Shown here piece after piece: positions 50,472 through 61,424 of a stretch of DNA of 64,000 nucleotides. Every line of letters begins with the position of its first letter. Within the stretch, counting starts at the first letter, position 1. This DNA is from Earliella scabrosa (Eukaryota > Basidiomycota > Agaricomycetes > Polyporales > Polyporaceae). The translations under genes were made by a program, and so were the position numbers. Under the pieces are notes generated by a model. That model did not search any database, was not told the origin of the DNA, and was given only the letters and a program-made list of their open reading frames with translations. The stretch lies in the NCBI GenBank assembly GCA_022605405.1, contig JABYQQ010000018.1:1-64000 (forward strand). The letters run 5' to 3'.

Positions 50472-51319
50472 TCACGACGCGGCCGCGGCCGTCTTCTGTG
50501 CCTCCTTCGTCGCACTCCGCGTCTTCGCCTTCGACGGCTTCTTCGGGGACTCAGACGCGAGCGTCAAGCCGGGCACCTCGTCCTCGGTGGCAGCGACGGC
50601 GGGCTCGTCCTCCTTCCCTGACGACGAGCCGTCCTCGACCGCAGTCGCATCGGTCGCCGCATCGGCCTCCTTCCCCTCGACGTCCTCCTCGCCCTCGGCA
50701 TCGACGTCCTCCTTGTCCTCCTCTGCGGCCTTCATCTGCGGGGAGTCGGGCAGAGGCACCGCTGCGGCCTCCTCTGCGCCCGTCTGGGTCTCCTCCTTCG
50801 TTTCGTCTGCTTCCCCTTCTGCAGGGGCCTTGGGCTTAGTCTGCTCGTCTTCAAGCTCGACGTCCCTCACGCCCTTGGTCACCTCCTTCACCTCCTCGGT
50901 CTCCTTCGCTGGCTGGGCGGGAGACGACTCCCGCTGCTGCTGCTCTTCCCCCTGTGTTCCCTCCTCCGTGCGGTGCTTCTTCGCAGGAGTAGACTCTCGT
51001 TCATGGTCTTCATCTCGCTCGGTCGAGCTCAGCCTGCGCTTGCGGCCGATCTGAGGGGCGGTCGACGTCGCTGTGATCCGCAGACCGCAGGTGCCGGGTG
51101 CAGCGAGATGGAATCGAATCCAGGAGAGGCGGGCCGGGCATCGAGTTCGGATTCATTTCGAGAAACGGGGCGGAGAACGCAGGAGATAGGGGGCGCGTGT
51201 CAGGCGCGTGTGTGCTGGGCGATCGCGGAAGGGGAGGGACTCTACGCACCGTCTTCGCTCCATGGCCGGTCGGGGCGGGGGAAGAACGAGCTGGAGATGC
51301 GGCGGATGAGCTTGTACAT
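50472..51319 (-). CDS. acidic, disordered protein of unknown function
   Basis: Two exons, 51319-51250 and 51070-50472, give 222 residues. Exon 1 (MYKLIRRISSSFFPRPDRPW) joins in phase through a gtgcgt donor to TAPQIGRKRRLSS. The rest is strongly acidic and Ala/Glu/Lys-rich, with a basic RKRR near the start and SPKKPSKAKTRSATK near the end, both possible nuclear signals. No domain is visible. The hydrophobic/basic N-terminal segment is the most structured part. It is a confident exon join but has no known family. Confidence 0.65.
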
Positions 51320-51654
51320 CGTCGTCGTCGTTGTCGTAGGGCTCGCGCGCGTGCGGGTGGTGTGGGTATGGGTGTGCGGCGGGGGAGACGGGAAAAGGAC
51401 AAGGATGGGAAGGGAAGGCGCGAGCGCGGGGTCGATCGCGGGGCGCGCGACGCGACGTGGCGCGCACTTTTCTAAATTCTGCTCCGTTTGCCGTTGTTTG
51501 TGTTCCCCAACCTATCACGATCACGTGGCGGACGCGTCCATCACTGATGGCGGTCTGGCGCGCGTCCTCCTCGCAGCGCGACTCGTTGGGGCACGCACAA
51601 GCTAAGCACGAGAACGTACTGTCTGGTCGACAGCTCAGGTTCGCACAGAAAGCC
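51320..51654. other. intergenic region
   Basis: Short gap between two minus-strand genes. No gene seen. Confidence 0.5.
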
Positions 51655-53725
51655 TTAGCACCAGCAACGGAGTTCATTTCTGCGGCGAAAACATAGCCGA
51701 AAACATGCGTAGGACAGTACGGTGAGGCATGCACTCGCGAACAAAAACATTTGAATGTACCACCGGCCGTCCTCCTTCCTGCTCGCCCTCGATATCCGCA
51801 GAAACCCTGCGATGAAATTCCACGGATCGTCGGAGATTTGCACATTCAGCTCAGCACCTTTGGACTCGAGGAAAGCGCTGACTCGAGCAGAGTTCATTGC
51901 GTTGAACCCGGCGAAGATCTCGTGAAGGTCGGTCGTCTGTGTGGGCGCAATCATCAGCGTTTCATGAGAATTCGACCCAAGAATCCACGTACACTAGTGA
52001 TCTGAAGGTACGGCTCAGAGCGTCCAGGCTCTCCGTAATGGTGCAGAATGCGCAAGTTCCTCATCACGTTCAATCCGATGAGGAAATCTTGGCTCGCATA
52101 CATCAGCACGCTGCAGCTCAGGACAGTGTGAGAGATGCTCACGGAGGTGTCTGTCGGTGTTGCCGATAAATAAGCCTCTGCACAACGCCTTCCCGTCCCG
52201 CACGTCGTACACTTCCGCGACATCCACGGGGTGAATAGGGAACAGTGTTGGGCTGCACAATCGTCACGATCCCATCAGTACTCAAAGACTGAACAAGCTG
52301 CTGCAATACGCACCCAAGCCAGACGGACACGTTCATCTTAGTGTCGCAAGGGATGCTCCAGGTGCTGTCGTCGAGGGGAAACGATCCCGGCACAGGCTCA
52401 TATATTGCCCGCACGTACTCCGACGGTGCAAACACTGTGGTGGCGCCGTTGATCGTTTCTCCAGTGTGATTGTATATTGGCATGAAGCAGCGTACCTCCG
52501 TACACGCCAGAGTCAAGGATAAACCGCAAATCCGCCGATTCCGATTCAAAATTGATCGCCCTGCCATCGGCAACGAAGCCTTGGGATGGTACATCCCAGA
52601 ATCTTTCTGTCATGAGCGGAATCTTCTGCGTGTCGAGTATCGGGGAGAGAGAAGGTGGAAGTTCGCCTGCGTCAACGATCATGCGGTCAGAGTGTGTCAT
52701 AGCGTGGCAGTCGAGTGCAAATCGCTCAGGAGACGAGAACTTACCGAAGGTCAGGGTTCCTCCATGCACCATGCCTGTCGCATCGCGAGGGGAGAAAGCC
52801 AGGGTGAATGACCTCTCCATGTCTGCATAGTCTTTAAAAAGCTATTCCTACATGAGTTATGACTTTCACCTGGTAGCGCGAGAGAAATACCGACCGTAGA
52901 AACGAGCGAATCGGCATGCCACTTGGTCCCTTTCACCCTCTCCCCAATCATACTCCACCCTCCTCGCCTGCGACATTCAGTTACTGGGTCAGTGACTACA
53001 ATCACGCCGTTCCACTCCGGACGAAGAATGTCGCGACTTACGGGCCCAGCCCCAAAATCCCCCGATTCCCAAACTGCGTCACGTTCGTCGTCCCCGGCAC
53101 GTTAACTGCCCACAGCTGTTCAACCTCTCAACGCTCTCACACAGCATAAAGCACACAACACGCCCCAAACAGAGCGCCACGCACCGAACGACTGCATGTG
53201 TACAACCATCCCCGCCCCCTCCCCTTCCTGGGCCATAGACAGAGATTCTGACGGCAGCTGGACGTCGCCGTACTGCACGGTTCCGCGCGCGTACGTGTAC
53301 GCACCGTCGACGCCGTACTCGAGGAGCGTGAGCACGCCCGACTCAACTATCCCCGCGCGTATTGCGTCCAGCGGGCTCGCGAGCTCGGACTCGCTCGTGT
53401 CAACCCAGAGGTCGCTGCTCCCTGTGTCGAGGACAACCTGAGATTGCAAACATAGAATGGGCAGGTGAGCATACGCATGAGGTTAGGTTGAGCTGGGGGC
53501 GCGCACCGGGAAGACGTTCCCCGCGATGGTGACGTTTACGACGAATATCCTTTGGCCCGGCGGGCTATCTGGTGCGGATGCGAGCGTGAAAGGAATCGTC
53601 CTTGTGGGGTAGGCGGCGAGGATGAGAGATGCCAGCACCAACGAAAACAGGACAAGCCTCTGAGCAGTGCTGACGAGAAGAAACCCGGCGAATGAGGGCC
53701 ACCGTGACCTGCACATCTTGCACAA
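51655..53725 (-). CDS. membrane-anchored pepsin-like aspartic peptidase (A1)
   Basis: Ten exons, 53725-53507, 53437-53185, 53105-53042, 52967-52870, 52831-52745, 52666-52496, 52458-52314, 52252-52211, 52137-51993 and 51936-51655, close in phase and give 501 residues. An N-terminal hydrophobic segment (LVLFSLVLASLILAA) is followed by the pepsin fold: first catalytic Asp in VVLDTGSSDLWV, RGILGLGP, LVSTVGISLALP, GGTLTFG, second catalytic Asp in FILDSG, FAPSEYVRAIY and DFLIGLNVMRNL. The second motif is DSG rather than DTG, which other A1 enzymes also show. The C-terminus has a second membrane span (QMFLFASACLTVLSYACF) and a basic tail, so it is probably held in a secretory-pathway membrane. Exons 8-9 use a 73-bp intron that avoids a frame conflict. 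Confidence 0.8.
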
Positions 53726-54950
53726 CCGGGCTTGAACTTGAAATCCAGCACCAGGTAAACCGGCTTGACACCACTATCGGCCGAGCCTGAGGGTGGAGGG
53801 TGTACCAGGGGGCTCGAGGAGGGGGCGTAATGACATGCGCGCTTGCCCGACAGAAGGCCTCAGCCACGTATATGTATCTGTCGAGCCTGGACCTGACTGA
53901 CACTTGTGCGAAACGATCCATACTCCGGTCAGCGATGGTCAACTTTGCGTTCAGCGCCAGTCTGGCAGGTCGATCTTTGACGTGGGCGAAATCGGGACCG
54001 GAGGCCGCACGCCCATGCGACGACCCGCACATCGCACTGCGGGATTTAGGTGAGCGAACTGCGCTTGCGCCCGATTTCCCCGTTCCTATTTCCATGTCAC
54101 CCGCGATGTCCGAGCTCGTTCGTGGAGCGTACCTCCGTGGCTTGCGCGCGAGCTGCGAGTGAAGGCGTCGAATCTGGGCACCTTGTCGAGTCGTTTCTGC
54201 GAGCAAGCAAGCACGACTCATGGGAGCCATCTGCCACCCAGCGCCGCCTGTTGACCGGGGACGCAGAGTATCGCGCGGAAGCATCGGTGCCTGGTGTAGA
54301 CGGCGAACAGTTGCCTATACCTGGGGGCTAGCCGTTGTCGTCCCCATCCGCATCCATGTATGCAAGGTGCTGCGGGACTCGGACGGTCCCGCAGCAAGTA
54401 CGTATACGTTCTCCCGTCGTCCTCAACCGCTGCGGAGCGATATTTTCGCACCTGTAGGTCAGTGCTCGATGCTCGCGTGCAGGGAGAACGTACGAATTCG
54501 CGCCTATCGTCCGGGTTCCGAGCGACACCGGCGAATCGTTGCAGGAACACATCTGGAGTGTTGATACGCACGGAAGTTGGAGCTCTGGAGGCTTGTGGCC
54601 CGTGGCTCGCGGCGTTCATACGTCCGTCGGACGTCGTGGGCTGCAGATCTAGAGTGCTGCGGTGGCTCGGGCATGAGTATATATATATCGTGACCTCCGT
54701 GGGATACGCCAGCCTTCTGCGCACTGGACTCCTCTTCAGCAGGAACATGAAAGAAGCGATTCTCACAGTCCTTGAGGATCATCGATAAAGAGAGTGTCAT
54801 GGACTCGTTGGTACAACTTGACAACGTAGACGTTGTCGAGAACTGTCAAGTTCAGAGCGCCCGTGGGCATCTGTCGGTTACATAGAAGCGCCCGTGGACG
54901 TGCGCGTGCTCGGAAGGGAGAGCAACATCTGCAAGTCAGAGACCACCACC
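53726..54950. promoter_or_regulatory. divergent promoter region, 1.2 kb
   Basis: Lies between the aspartic peptidase (-) and the Asterix homologue (+). Several long frames overlap on both strands, none with a recognisable product. A tatatatat tract is at about 54678-54687. Confidence 0.4.
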
Positions 54951-55531
54951 ATGTCTACTTCTGCTTTTGCTGGCGACGATCCTCGCGACGCCGAGGGGGA
55001 AGTCAAGCTGTCTCTCCCGGAGACATGGCCTGTTGAGTCTATGGGTAAGTGCGACGTGCTGCTCGGTGAACTCGGACGCGTAACTGACGGTCTGGCTGGA
55101 TGCGTAGACGGACTCTCCTCTTCCAGTGCGTTGCGGCTCTTCCGTGTCAATGTTTACAGTTGGGCTGATGGAGAGCCATGCAGTGATGTTCATCTCTGGG
55201 ATGATCATGGTCACTCGGAATCGGTGCGTGCCTCCTCTGTGACACGTCCACACAGGCCGTTCTCATGTAGTCGCATCCGTCTCTGCTGCAGCTACCTTGC
55301 ATGGCCCTCCTTCGTTCTATCTATCAACAGCGTCATCAACCAGCACCCATTGCGCACGAAAGAAGGCGGTTCGGGCAGCGCCAGTACCCTCATGTGCGTT
55401 CATCCTCCTGTTTCTCCTGTTCCCCTCTCCTTATGTCCTGCGCTTTCAGGCTGGGTGTCGCTGCAATTGTAGCTTCCTACTTGCCCTTGATTATGATAGG
55501 CCCCGCACGGCCTGTTGCACCCGCTGCATGA
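54951..55531 (+). CDS. Asterix/UPF0139 homologue (PAT complex subunit)
   Basis: Small membrane protein of the ER PAT complex, which helps fold multi-spanning proteins. Four exons: 54951-55044, then 55127-55223 (or a shorter form from 55160), 55293-55394 and 55450-55531, giving 124 or 113 residues. The hydrophilic start (MSTSAFAGDDPRDAEGEV) leads to FISGMIMVTRNRYLAW, SINSVINQHPLR and a last span GVAAIVASYLPLIMI ending in GPARPVAPAA, the same order as human Asterix. The spans are split across introns, so the gene is easy to miss. Which acceptor is used for exon 2 is uncertain. Confidence 0.75.
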
Positions 55532-55910
55532 TGTATGTTATGTATGTTCACATATACACTGTTGTCGACTCCCTGCGTCGCCCGTACCCCACCCATACCT
55601 CTCAAGAACCTCCAACACGTACCGCTATCCTGTGAACGCATGGCGGTCGGGTCGGGCCTCAGACGCAAGCAGTGTGAGGTGTATGCATAGTCAGAGAGTT
55701 CTGAAATGATGTCCTGCGACACGCCAGAGCTAGAAACCAGCCCATCCCGATTATGACGAATATACCGCTTCCTGTCGCCTCAGGAGTATGGTCTCGGGCG
55801 TGAGGGTCTTGGACACGCACGCTCGCGAGCAGAACATCGCAGCAAACACAGCGTGACAGCAAGTACTGATACATACCGGCCCACCCAGCCAGTCTATCAT
55901 CGTGCGGCCG
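55532..55910. other. convergent intergenic region
   Basis: 3' flanks of the Asterix homologue (+) and the BCL7-like gene (-). No gene seen. Confidence 0.55.
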
Positions 55911-56755
55911 CTACGACGGAGGGACCACGAACGGGTCCCCCATGTTCTCGTCCAGGAGCGGCCCTCCCAGCAGCGGGTCTCCGGACTGCAGCTGCGACAA
56001 GTCCTGTGCGTTCTCGAACTGCTCTCCGTCCGGCCCTATCCCACTCATGTCCAGACTCATGTCCCCACCCATATCCCCGCCTATATCTGCTCCTATATCT
56101 CCACCCAAGTCCCCGGCCATGTCCGCTCCCAGCTCTCCTCCAATGCCCTCCATGCCTTCCATGCCCTCCATACCCTCCATGCCCTCCTGCGGCGGCCTCA
56201 GCGCGTCCTGCAGGCCCTCTTCGTCCGGTACAGGCGTCGGCGTCGGCGGCTGGAACGAGATAGACAGCGGATGCGGTTTCGGCGTAGCGGGCTTCGACAG
56301 CCCGTCGTCCTCCTCCTTGCCCGGGCGCGACGGCGCGGGCTCGGACACGTCGCGCGACATCGGGCCGGGCGTCATGTCGGGCGCGGTCGAGCCCGCCGCC
56401 TCGTCCTGGTCCATGTCGTCGTCGCCCTCGCCGACGTCGAGGAGGTCCTCGGGCTGGATCGGCGCGAGCGGCTGGTCCGCCTCGCCCTCGTCGTCGCTGA
56501 ATTGCTGGAGACCGTACGCGCGTGAGTGTTGTGTTGGGTGAGGGGGAGGGAAGAGCGGAGGGAGGAGGGAGGAGAACGAGGGCGCACCTGCTTCTTGTCC
56601 GTCTTGACCCATTTGTACACGCGGAGGGTAGTGCCTGGTGGCGCGCCGTCTGGCGGGCCCCATACTTTCTCCCAGCATGGGACGGGCTGCATGAGCTGCC
56701 TCCGCGACGCCTCGGACGTCGACGTGCTGAAGCCGACTCTTCGTCTTGTCGCCAT
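55911..56755 (-). CDS. BCL7-like protein (possible chromatin-remodeller subunit)
   Basis: Two exons, 56755-56588 and 56504-55911, give 253 residues. The N-terminus carries the BCL7 signature, tryptophans spaced as in animal BCL7 proteins: CWEKVW, a short loop, then TTLRVYKWVKT. Animal BCL7 proteins are SWI/SNF (BAF) subunits; the role here is inferred. The rest is acidic and disordered, with EADQPLAPIQPEDLLDV, a run of EGM units (about 56146-56190), and a run of short Gly-Asp-Met/Ile units. It is the intact half of a duplicated pair: its divergent partner here is a MED7 relic (57024-57305), while a second block at 61425-63192 keeps MED7 but has a decayed BCL7-like copy. Confidence 0.72.
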
Positions 56756-57023
56756 TGGTACTTTTGACGAGAACGAGAACGAGCTCAAGCAGAGACGGAG
56801 CGAGGAGGGGGTTCCGTGCTCGTACGCGTGCGAGGTGGAGGTTGAGAGACAAGCCGCGCGCTCGCGTCGCGCGGTGCGCACTGCGCGCCTCCGACGCCGG
56901 GTCTGGTTGACCTCTTTCCTCGATGAAGCTTTTGTGCATTCTCTCGCTTAGACCACAACGCTCTCCCTACCGTGAAATCGATCTGCTTCGCGAATATCTC
57001 TGAGGTAGTCCGAGCACTACGAC
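56756..57023. promoter_or_regulatory. divergent promoter, copy L (BCL7-like / MED7 relic)
   Basis: 268 bp. It aligns with 61905-62141 upstream of the intact MED7, sharing for example ggttgacctctttcct at 56905-56920 and 62001-62016, and a CGAGCAC-type word just before each MED7 start. Confidence 0.7.
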
Positions 57024-57305
57024 ATGGACGACGAAGAGACTGAGGAACCCTGGCCAGGAGGAACCCCTTCCCCTCGGCAGCCTCGTAGTACTACTACACG
57101 CGCTATACCACGCGCAACATCAACCTCCTAGTACTCTTGCACGCATGCGCGGGTTCAGATCAGACGCGAACCTAGGTCTCCTGAAACAGTGTCAGGCTCT
57201 GTTCGACTGGTGGCTGCCAGCCCTCGCTCAGCTGGAGAACTAGCTGTGCATGGACCGGATCCTTGAGGAGGGACAATATGCACACATGGTTGGTGCGTAC
57301 ATTAT
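57024..57305 (+). pseudogene. MED7 relic (exon 1 only)
   Basis: Begins with an ATG encoding MDDEETE like the intact MED7 at 62142, then loses frame by small indels and stops. Homology continues to the end of exon 1: acacgcgctata, then cgcgcgggtt-like sequence, then ggatccttgaggaggga just before an acacatggtt matching the MED7 exon 1 end. No later exons are visible. Confidence 0.8.
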
Positions 57306-58802
57306 GATCTCGCCGATAAACGCGACGAGATGCCGCCGTCTATCCTCGCATCGAAGTACCCAGGGTCGAGTTATTTCTGGTGAGTCAACAACAACCTCGT
57401 TGATGTTATGATCTGGCTATTTCGAATTCTACTCTTGCAGGCTCATCCCAAGGCCCTCCGAAGGTGCCGATCGTATAAGCCCAGGTAGTTCGTCATAGTG
57501 AATAGCAACGTGGATTGGCTGCGATCCACGGTCATCTCACCTGCGTCAGTGACGAGCGTTGCGTCGATAGTGCAATACCCACTCCGACTGAGGGGCAGTA
57601 ATGCTCATTCTTAGCTGTGCACGTCTCCAATGTACACCCGTGCCGAATCCGTCCTGGACCGCTCCCTACCGCCTAACCTAGAATATTCCTTCAGCGGCAG
57701 GGATTGCAATCGCGCATGCATTCGTATGCTCCCAGCCGGAACAGCTAGCCTCGGTATGAATCATTGCCGCACCTGGGTCCGCGGGGCTCCCTCTATCGCA
57801 CCTTAGAACCGACGGCACGCAGGACAGCATGAACTGACTCATATTGACAGTCTCCAGCATGGCGATCGGACAACGGTACGATGACGGAGACATTCAACAG
57901 CTGCTGTATGACGAAGGGACTGTGAAAGAGAGGAAGGAGGTGTTGTCCCGTGGACCTAGTCGTGACGCGATAGCCCGCTCGCACGCGCGTGGACTGAGAC
58001 AACAGAGCGAGTCGTGACAATACCTCACAGTAGCTCTTCAACAATTCGCGTGCATCCTAGGTCCTCAATCGCGCCGACGGAGCCGATAGCCTCTTGGAAG
58101 GGTACTTGCTCCCTCCAATGCGTCAACAGAGTGCACGCGCGCGTCGTCGCCACGCTGACCAAGTGTCGTTGGACGTTTTGTTTCGTGTCGCTCACAGGAA
58201 GCAGATTGAGCGCGTCGTGGAGGCCCTGTGTGTATACCGATCTCTGTGCCATTGGTGTCTACCATGTTGTGGGGCATGTGCTGACAATGACGTCGTTTGC
58301 CACAGCAGCCCGTGACGCACCACAAGACACAGTACACACGCCTCGTGGGCACCGAGTATACAAGCGCTGTGCGAACCAGCCGTTCTTGCCCGGAACCTGG
58401 AGGAAGCCTGCGCAATGGATATCCAGTGCAAGCTTGTGCAAGCTCGGGAATATACGTATCTAGTGATAGGGCTCTCCACGAAAGGTGCACGATTGATGCT
58501 TTCTCTCCGTCTTCTTTTTTCCATCTTGAACCTCATCCTCCCCGATCGAATCGTGTACTACAGGCAATCACAGTAACCGTTGTCGGGAGGTTCCGCTGAA
58601 TACAACGCAGGACAGTTTCTGTGGAGTCAGGTCCGCAAGCATTCCCACTCGCTTCTCTGTACATGTATGCTCCTACAGTGCTGGCGCCGCGTCTATTCGA
58701 CTGAGACCAACAGACAAAGATATCAACGTGTATACATCCGGGCTACGGGCAGATCATGGCATTTGGCAGGCAAGCGGCGAGTGGGTAATAGTCTCAGAAC
58801 AC
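57306..58802. other. decayed sequence between the BCL7/MED7 block and the palindrome
   Basis: No intact gene. On the minus strand, 57840-58250 has broken coding-like pieces (FQEAIGSVGAIEDLGC; QQLLNVSVIVPLSD) suggesting a dead gene. 58757-58800 repeats a ggcaggcaagcggcgagtg-type segment also found at about 59013-59056 inside the left arm. Confidence 0.4.
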
Positions 58803-60035
58803 GACAAAACGTACTTGTGCCAAAGACGAAAGTCATTGCAGCATGGTGTGTTGTCCATTTAAAAACACCGTTGATAGACACACTGACGTCACGACGGAGA
58901 AAGCTTTCAGGTTGTGAATATGCAGGCCTGCGATTATGGGGGTATGGGGGTATACTGGAGGTCATACATACAGCCGGAATACGGATAGGCCTGGTGTGGG
59001 TCATCAATCAACTTCTGGCAGGCGAGCGGGGAGCAGGTAATAGTCACAGAACACCGAGGACAAGCATGATGCTTCCACGAGAGACGTGGCGGACCTCATG
59101 CAACACGAGGTCATCCAGAGTGAGCTCCTTCCAAAGATAGTAGAGCGTGCGGTGGTTGTCCCGTTTGAATTTCTGTACCACTCATTCTCAGCATAATAAC
59201 GTACGCTTCCTGCTCTACGACTCACCAAGAAGCGGTTAACCTCTCTGGCTATGATAACCGCCAGCTGCGCCCGCGTCGGCGGGCAGCCGTGCGTTCGCAG
59301 AATATTGACCTGGTGAGTATAGTCAGGATGGCCGAGGAGCTGTCATGAATATAGATGCTCGTCAAGATTTAAAACGTTATATCGTGTGGGGTAACGCACC
59401 AGTATTCTCACGGAGAGCTTCTGAGCAAGCCTGACATGGTCCGCAAAGGCCAGTCGGTCAGGATTGACCAGTGCGCGGAAATCGCTGTCCAGGGCACTGC
59501 GCAGCTTAAACCAGTCGAAGAGAACTGCCTCCGATAGGCCCTCGGATGAGCCGCCATTATTGTACGACGTCTGAGCAAGGATTGAGCCATAATCGGAGTG
59601 CTGCTTGAAGGGCAGATTGGTGTGTTCCCATATAGCCGCTGGATACCCCAGAGGTTCAGCGGGAGCTTGGGCTGCCATTCGGGCGCCGGCGGTGTTTGAT
59701 TGTTGCGTTCTGCGAGGAAGCAGGTTGTAGATAACGGACGACGAGTCTGACGGGCAGGGGAATGGCCAGTTGCGCTGGAAGTGGTCTACAGCTGTCAATT
59801 GAATGGTAGGTGCTCAACGACTCACTCTGGGATTTACTGCGACACTGGCCGGCCGGGGGTGATGAGCGCTAAGCACTGGCAGGTTGGTGCTGTCTTTAAG
59901 GGCCAGGGCGAGGGAGCGTTACGCCGTTGGGGGACGTGAATGAACCAAGCGACAGAGTGAGCCGCAGTCACGTTGAAGTTCGTAGCCGAAAACACACCTC
60001 GCGTCATGGCAGTTGCTGAGTGCAGGACGATGACC
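58803..60035. repeat. palindrome, left arm (inverted repeat)
   Basis: About 1.23 kb that is the reverse complement of 60070-61328. The inner ~480 bp appear identical; divergence grows outward. The spacer between the arms is only 34 bp. The left arm lacks ~45 bp present near the outer end of the right arm (about 61235-61280). Confidence 0.92.
59044..60007 (-). CDS. unknown protein, palindrome copy 1
   Basis: Mirror of the gene at 60104-61076, with three supported exons. The main exon includes AVLFDWFKLRSALDSDFRAL. The second encodes VNILRTHGCPPTRAQLAV. The last starts KFKRDNHRTLYYLWKELTL and ends MLVLGVL, with a stop at 59044. All splice sites are kept. Differences from copy 2 include several silent changes plus Thr/Ile and Arg/Lys exchanges, so both copies may be functional. 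The 5' end is unclear: the ATG at 60007 opens a 58-codon frame that does not join cleanly to the main exon. No family recognised; it could be a truncated copy of a longer gene or part of a mobile element. Confidence 0.5.
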
Positions 60036-60069
60036 TTGCACAGCCAAATCCGACTTGTCCCTCCCGAAG

Positions 60070-61328
60070 CGCCAAGGTCATCGCCCTGCACTCAGCAACT
60101 GCCATGACGCGAGGTGTGTTTTCGGCTACGAACTTCAACGTGACTGCGGCTCACTCTGTCGCTTGGTTCATTCACGTCCCCCAACGGCGTAACGCTCCCT
60201 CGCCCTGGCCCTTAAAGACAGCACCAACCTGCCAGTGCTTAGCGCTCATCACCCCCGGCCGGCCAGTGTCGCAGTAAATCCCAGAGTGAGTCGTTGAGCA
60301 CCTACCATTCAATTGACAGCTGTAGACCACTTCCAGCGCAACTGGCCATTCCCCTGCCCGTCAGACTCGTCGTCCGTTATCTACAACCTGCTTCCTCGCA
60401 GAACGCAACAATCAAACACCGCCGGCGCCCGAATGGCAGCCCAAGCTCCCGCTGAACCTCTGGGGTATCCAGCGGCTATATGGGAACACACCAATCTGCC
60501 CTTCAAGCAGCACTCCGATTATGGCTCAATCCTTGCTCAGACGTCGTACAATAATGGCGGCTCATCCGACGTCCTATCGGAGGCAGTTCTCTTCGGCTGG
60601 TTCAAGCTACGCTGTGCCTTGGACAGCGATTTTCGCGCACTGTTCAATGCTGACCAACTGGCCTTTGCGGACCATGTCAGGCTTGCTCAGAAGCTCTCCG
60701 TGAGGATACTGGTGCGTTGCCCCATACGATATGACGTTTTGGACCGTTCATGTATTGATGAGCATGTGTATCCATGACAGCTCCTCGGTCATCCTGACTA
60801 CACTCACCAGGTCAATATCCTGCGAACGCACGGCTGCCCCCCGACGCGGGCGCAGCTGGCGGTCACCATAGCTCGAGAGGTTAACCGCTTCTTGGTGAGT
60901 AGTAGAGCAGAAAGTGCATGGTCCAATGCTGAAAATGAGTGGAACAGAAATTCAAACGTGACAACCACCGCACGCTCTACTATCTTTGGAGGGAGCTCAC
61001 TCTGGATGACCTCGTGTTGCATGAGGTCCGCCACGTCTCTCGTGGAAGCATCATGCTTGTCCTCGGTGTTCTGTGACTGTTACCCGCTCGCCGCTCGCCT
61101 GCCAGCAGTTGATTGATGACCCACACGTATGACCTCTACTGTACCCCCATACCCCCATAATCGCAGGCCTGCATATTCACAACCTGAAGGCTTTGTCCGT
61201 CGTGACGTCAGCGTGTCTGTTAACGGTCCTGATACTTACTAGCTTGGAACTTGACCAACGAGAATTATTGAAATGGGACAAAACACCATGCTGCAATGAC
61301 TTTCGTCTTTGGCACAATTACGTTCTAT
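60070..61328. repeat. palindrome, right arm (inverted repeat)
   Basis: Reverse complement of 58803-60035; see that entry. The outer boundary is near ggcacaattacgtt (about 61311-61328), matching aacgtacttgtgcc at the left outer end. Confidence 0.92.
60104..61076 (+). CDS. unknown protein, palindrome copy 2
   Basis: Supported exons: main exon to 60711 (entered at an acceptor near 60318 or at the ATG at 60433), 60811-60894 (28 codons, VNILRTHGCPPTRAQLAV...), and 60948-61076 (43 codons, KFKRDNHRTLYYLWRELTL to MLVLGVL, stop TGA). The main exon reads NWPFPCPSDSSSVIYNLLPR, then SEAVLFGWFKLRCALDSDF, then HVRLAQKLSVRIL. The 5' end is not resolved: the ATG at 60104 lies in a frame that ends at a TAA before the intron. 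It is the mirror copy of 59044-60007. No known domain. Confidence 0.5.
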
Positions 61329-61424
61329 CTGCAACCGGCGCGGACTCGTCAACGCGCCCTTTGCTGAAACGTATCAACGTCACCCTCTTCTTATTGTAGC
61401 CCCCGACGCGTGGCGCCGGCGACT

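Noticed and set aside
52138..52210. Apparent frame conflict in the aspartic peptidase suggesting a frameshift
   Set aside because: A 73-bp intron from gtacga to gtgag resolves it and gives a sensible pepsin C-lobe, so I treat the gene as intact.
58014..58490. Long overlapping frames on both strands
   Set aside because: No recognisable product; the minus-strand pieces look like a decayed gene with internal stops.
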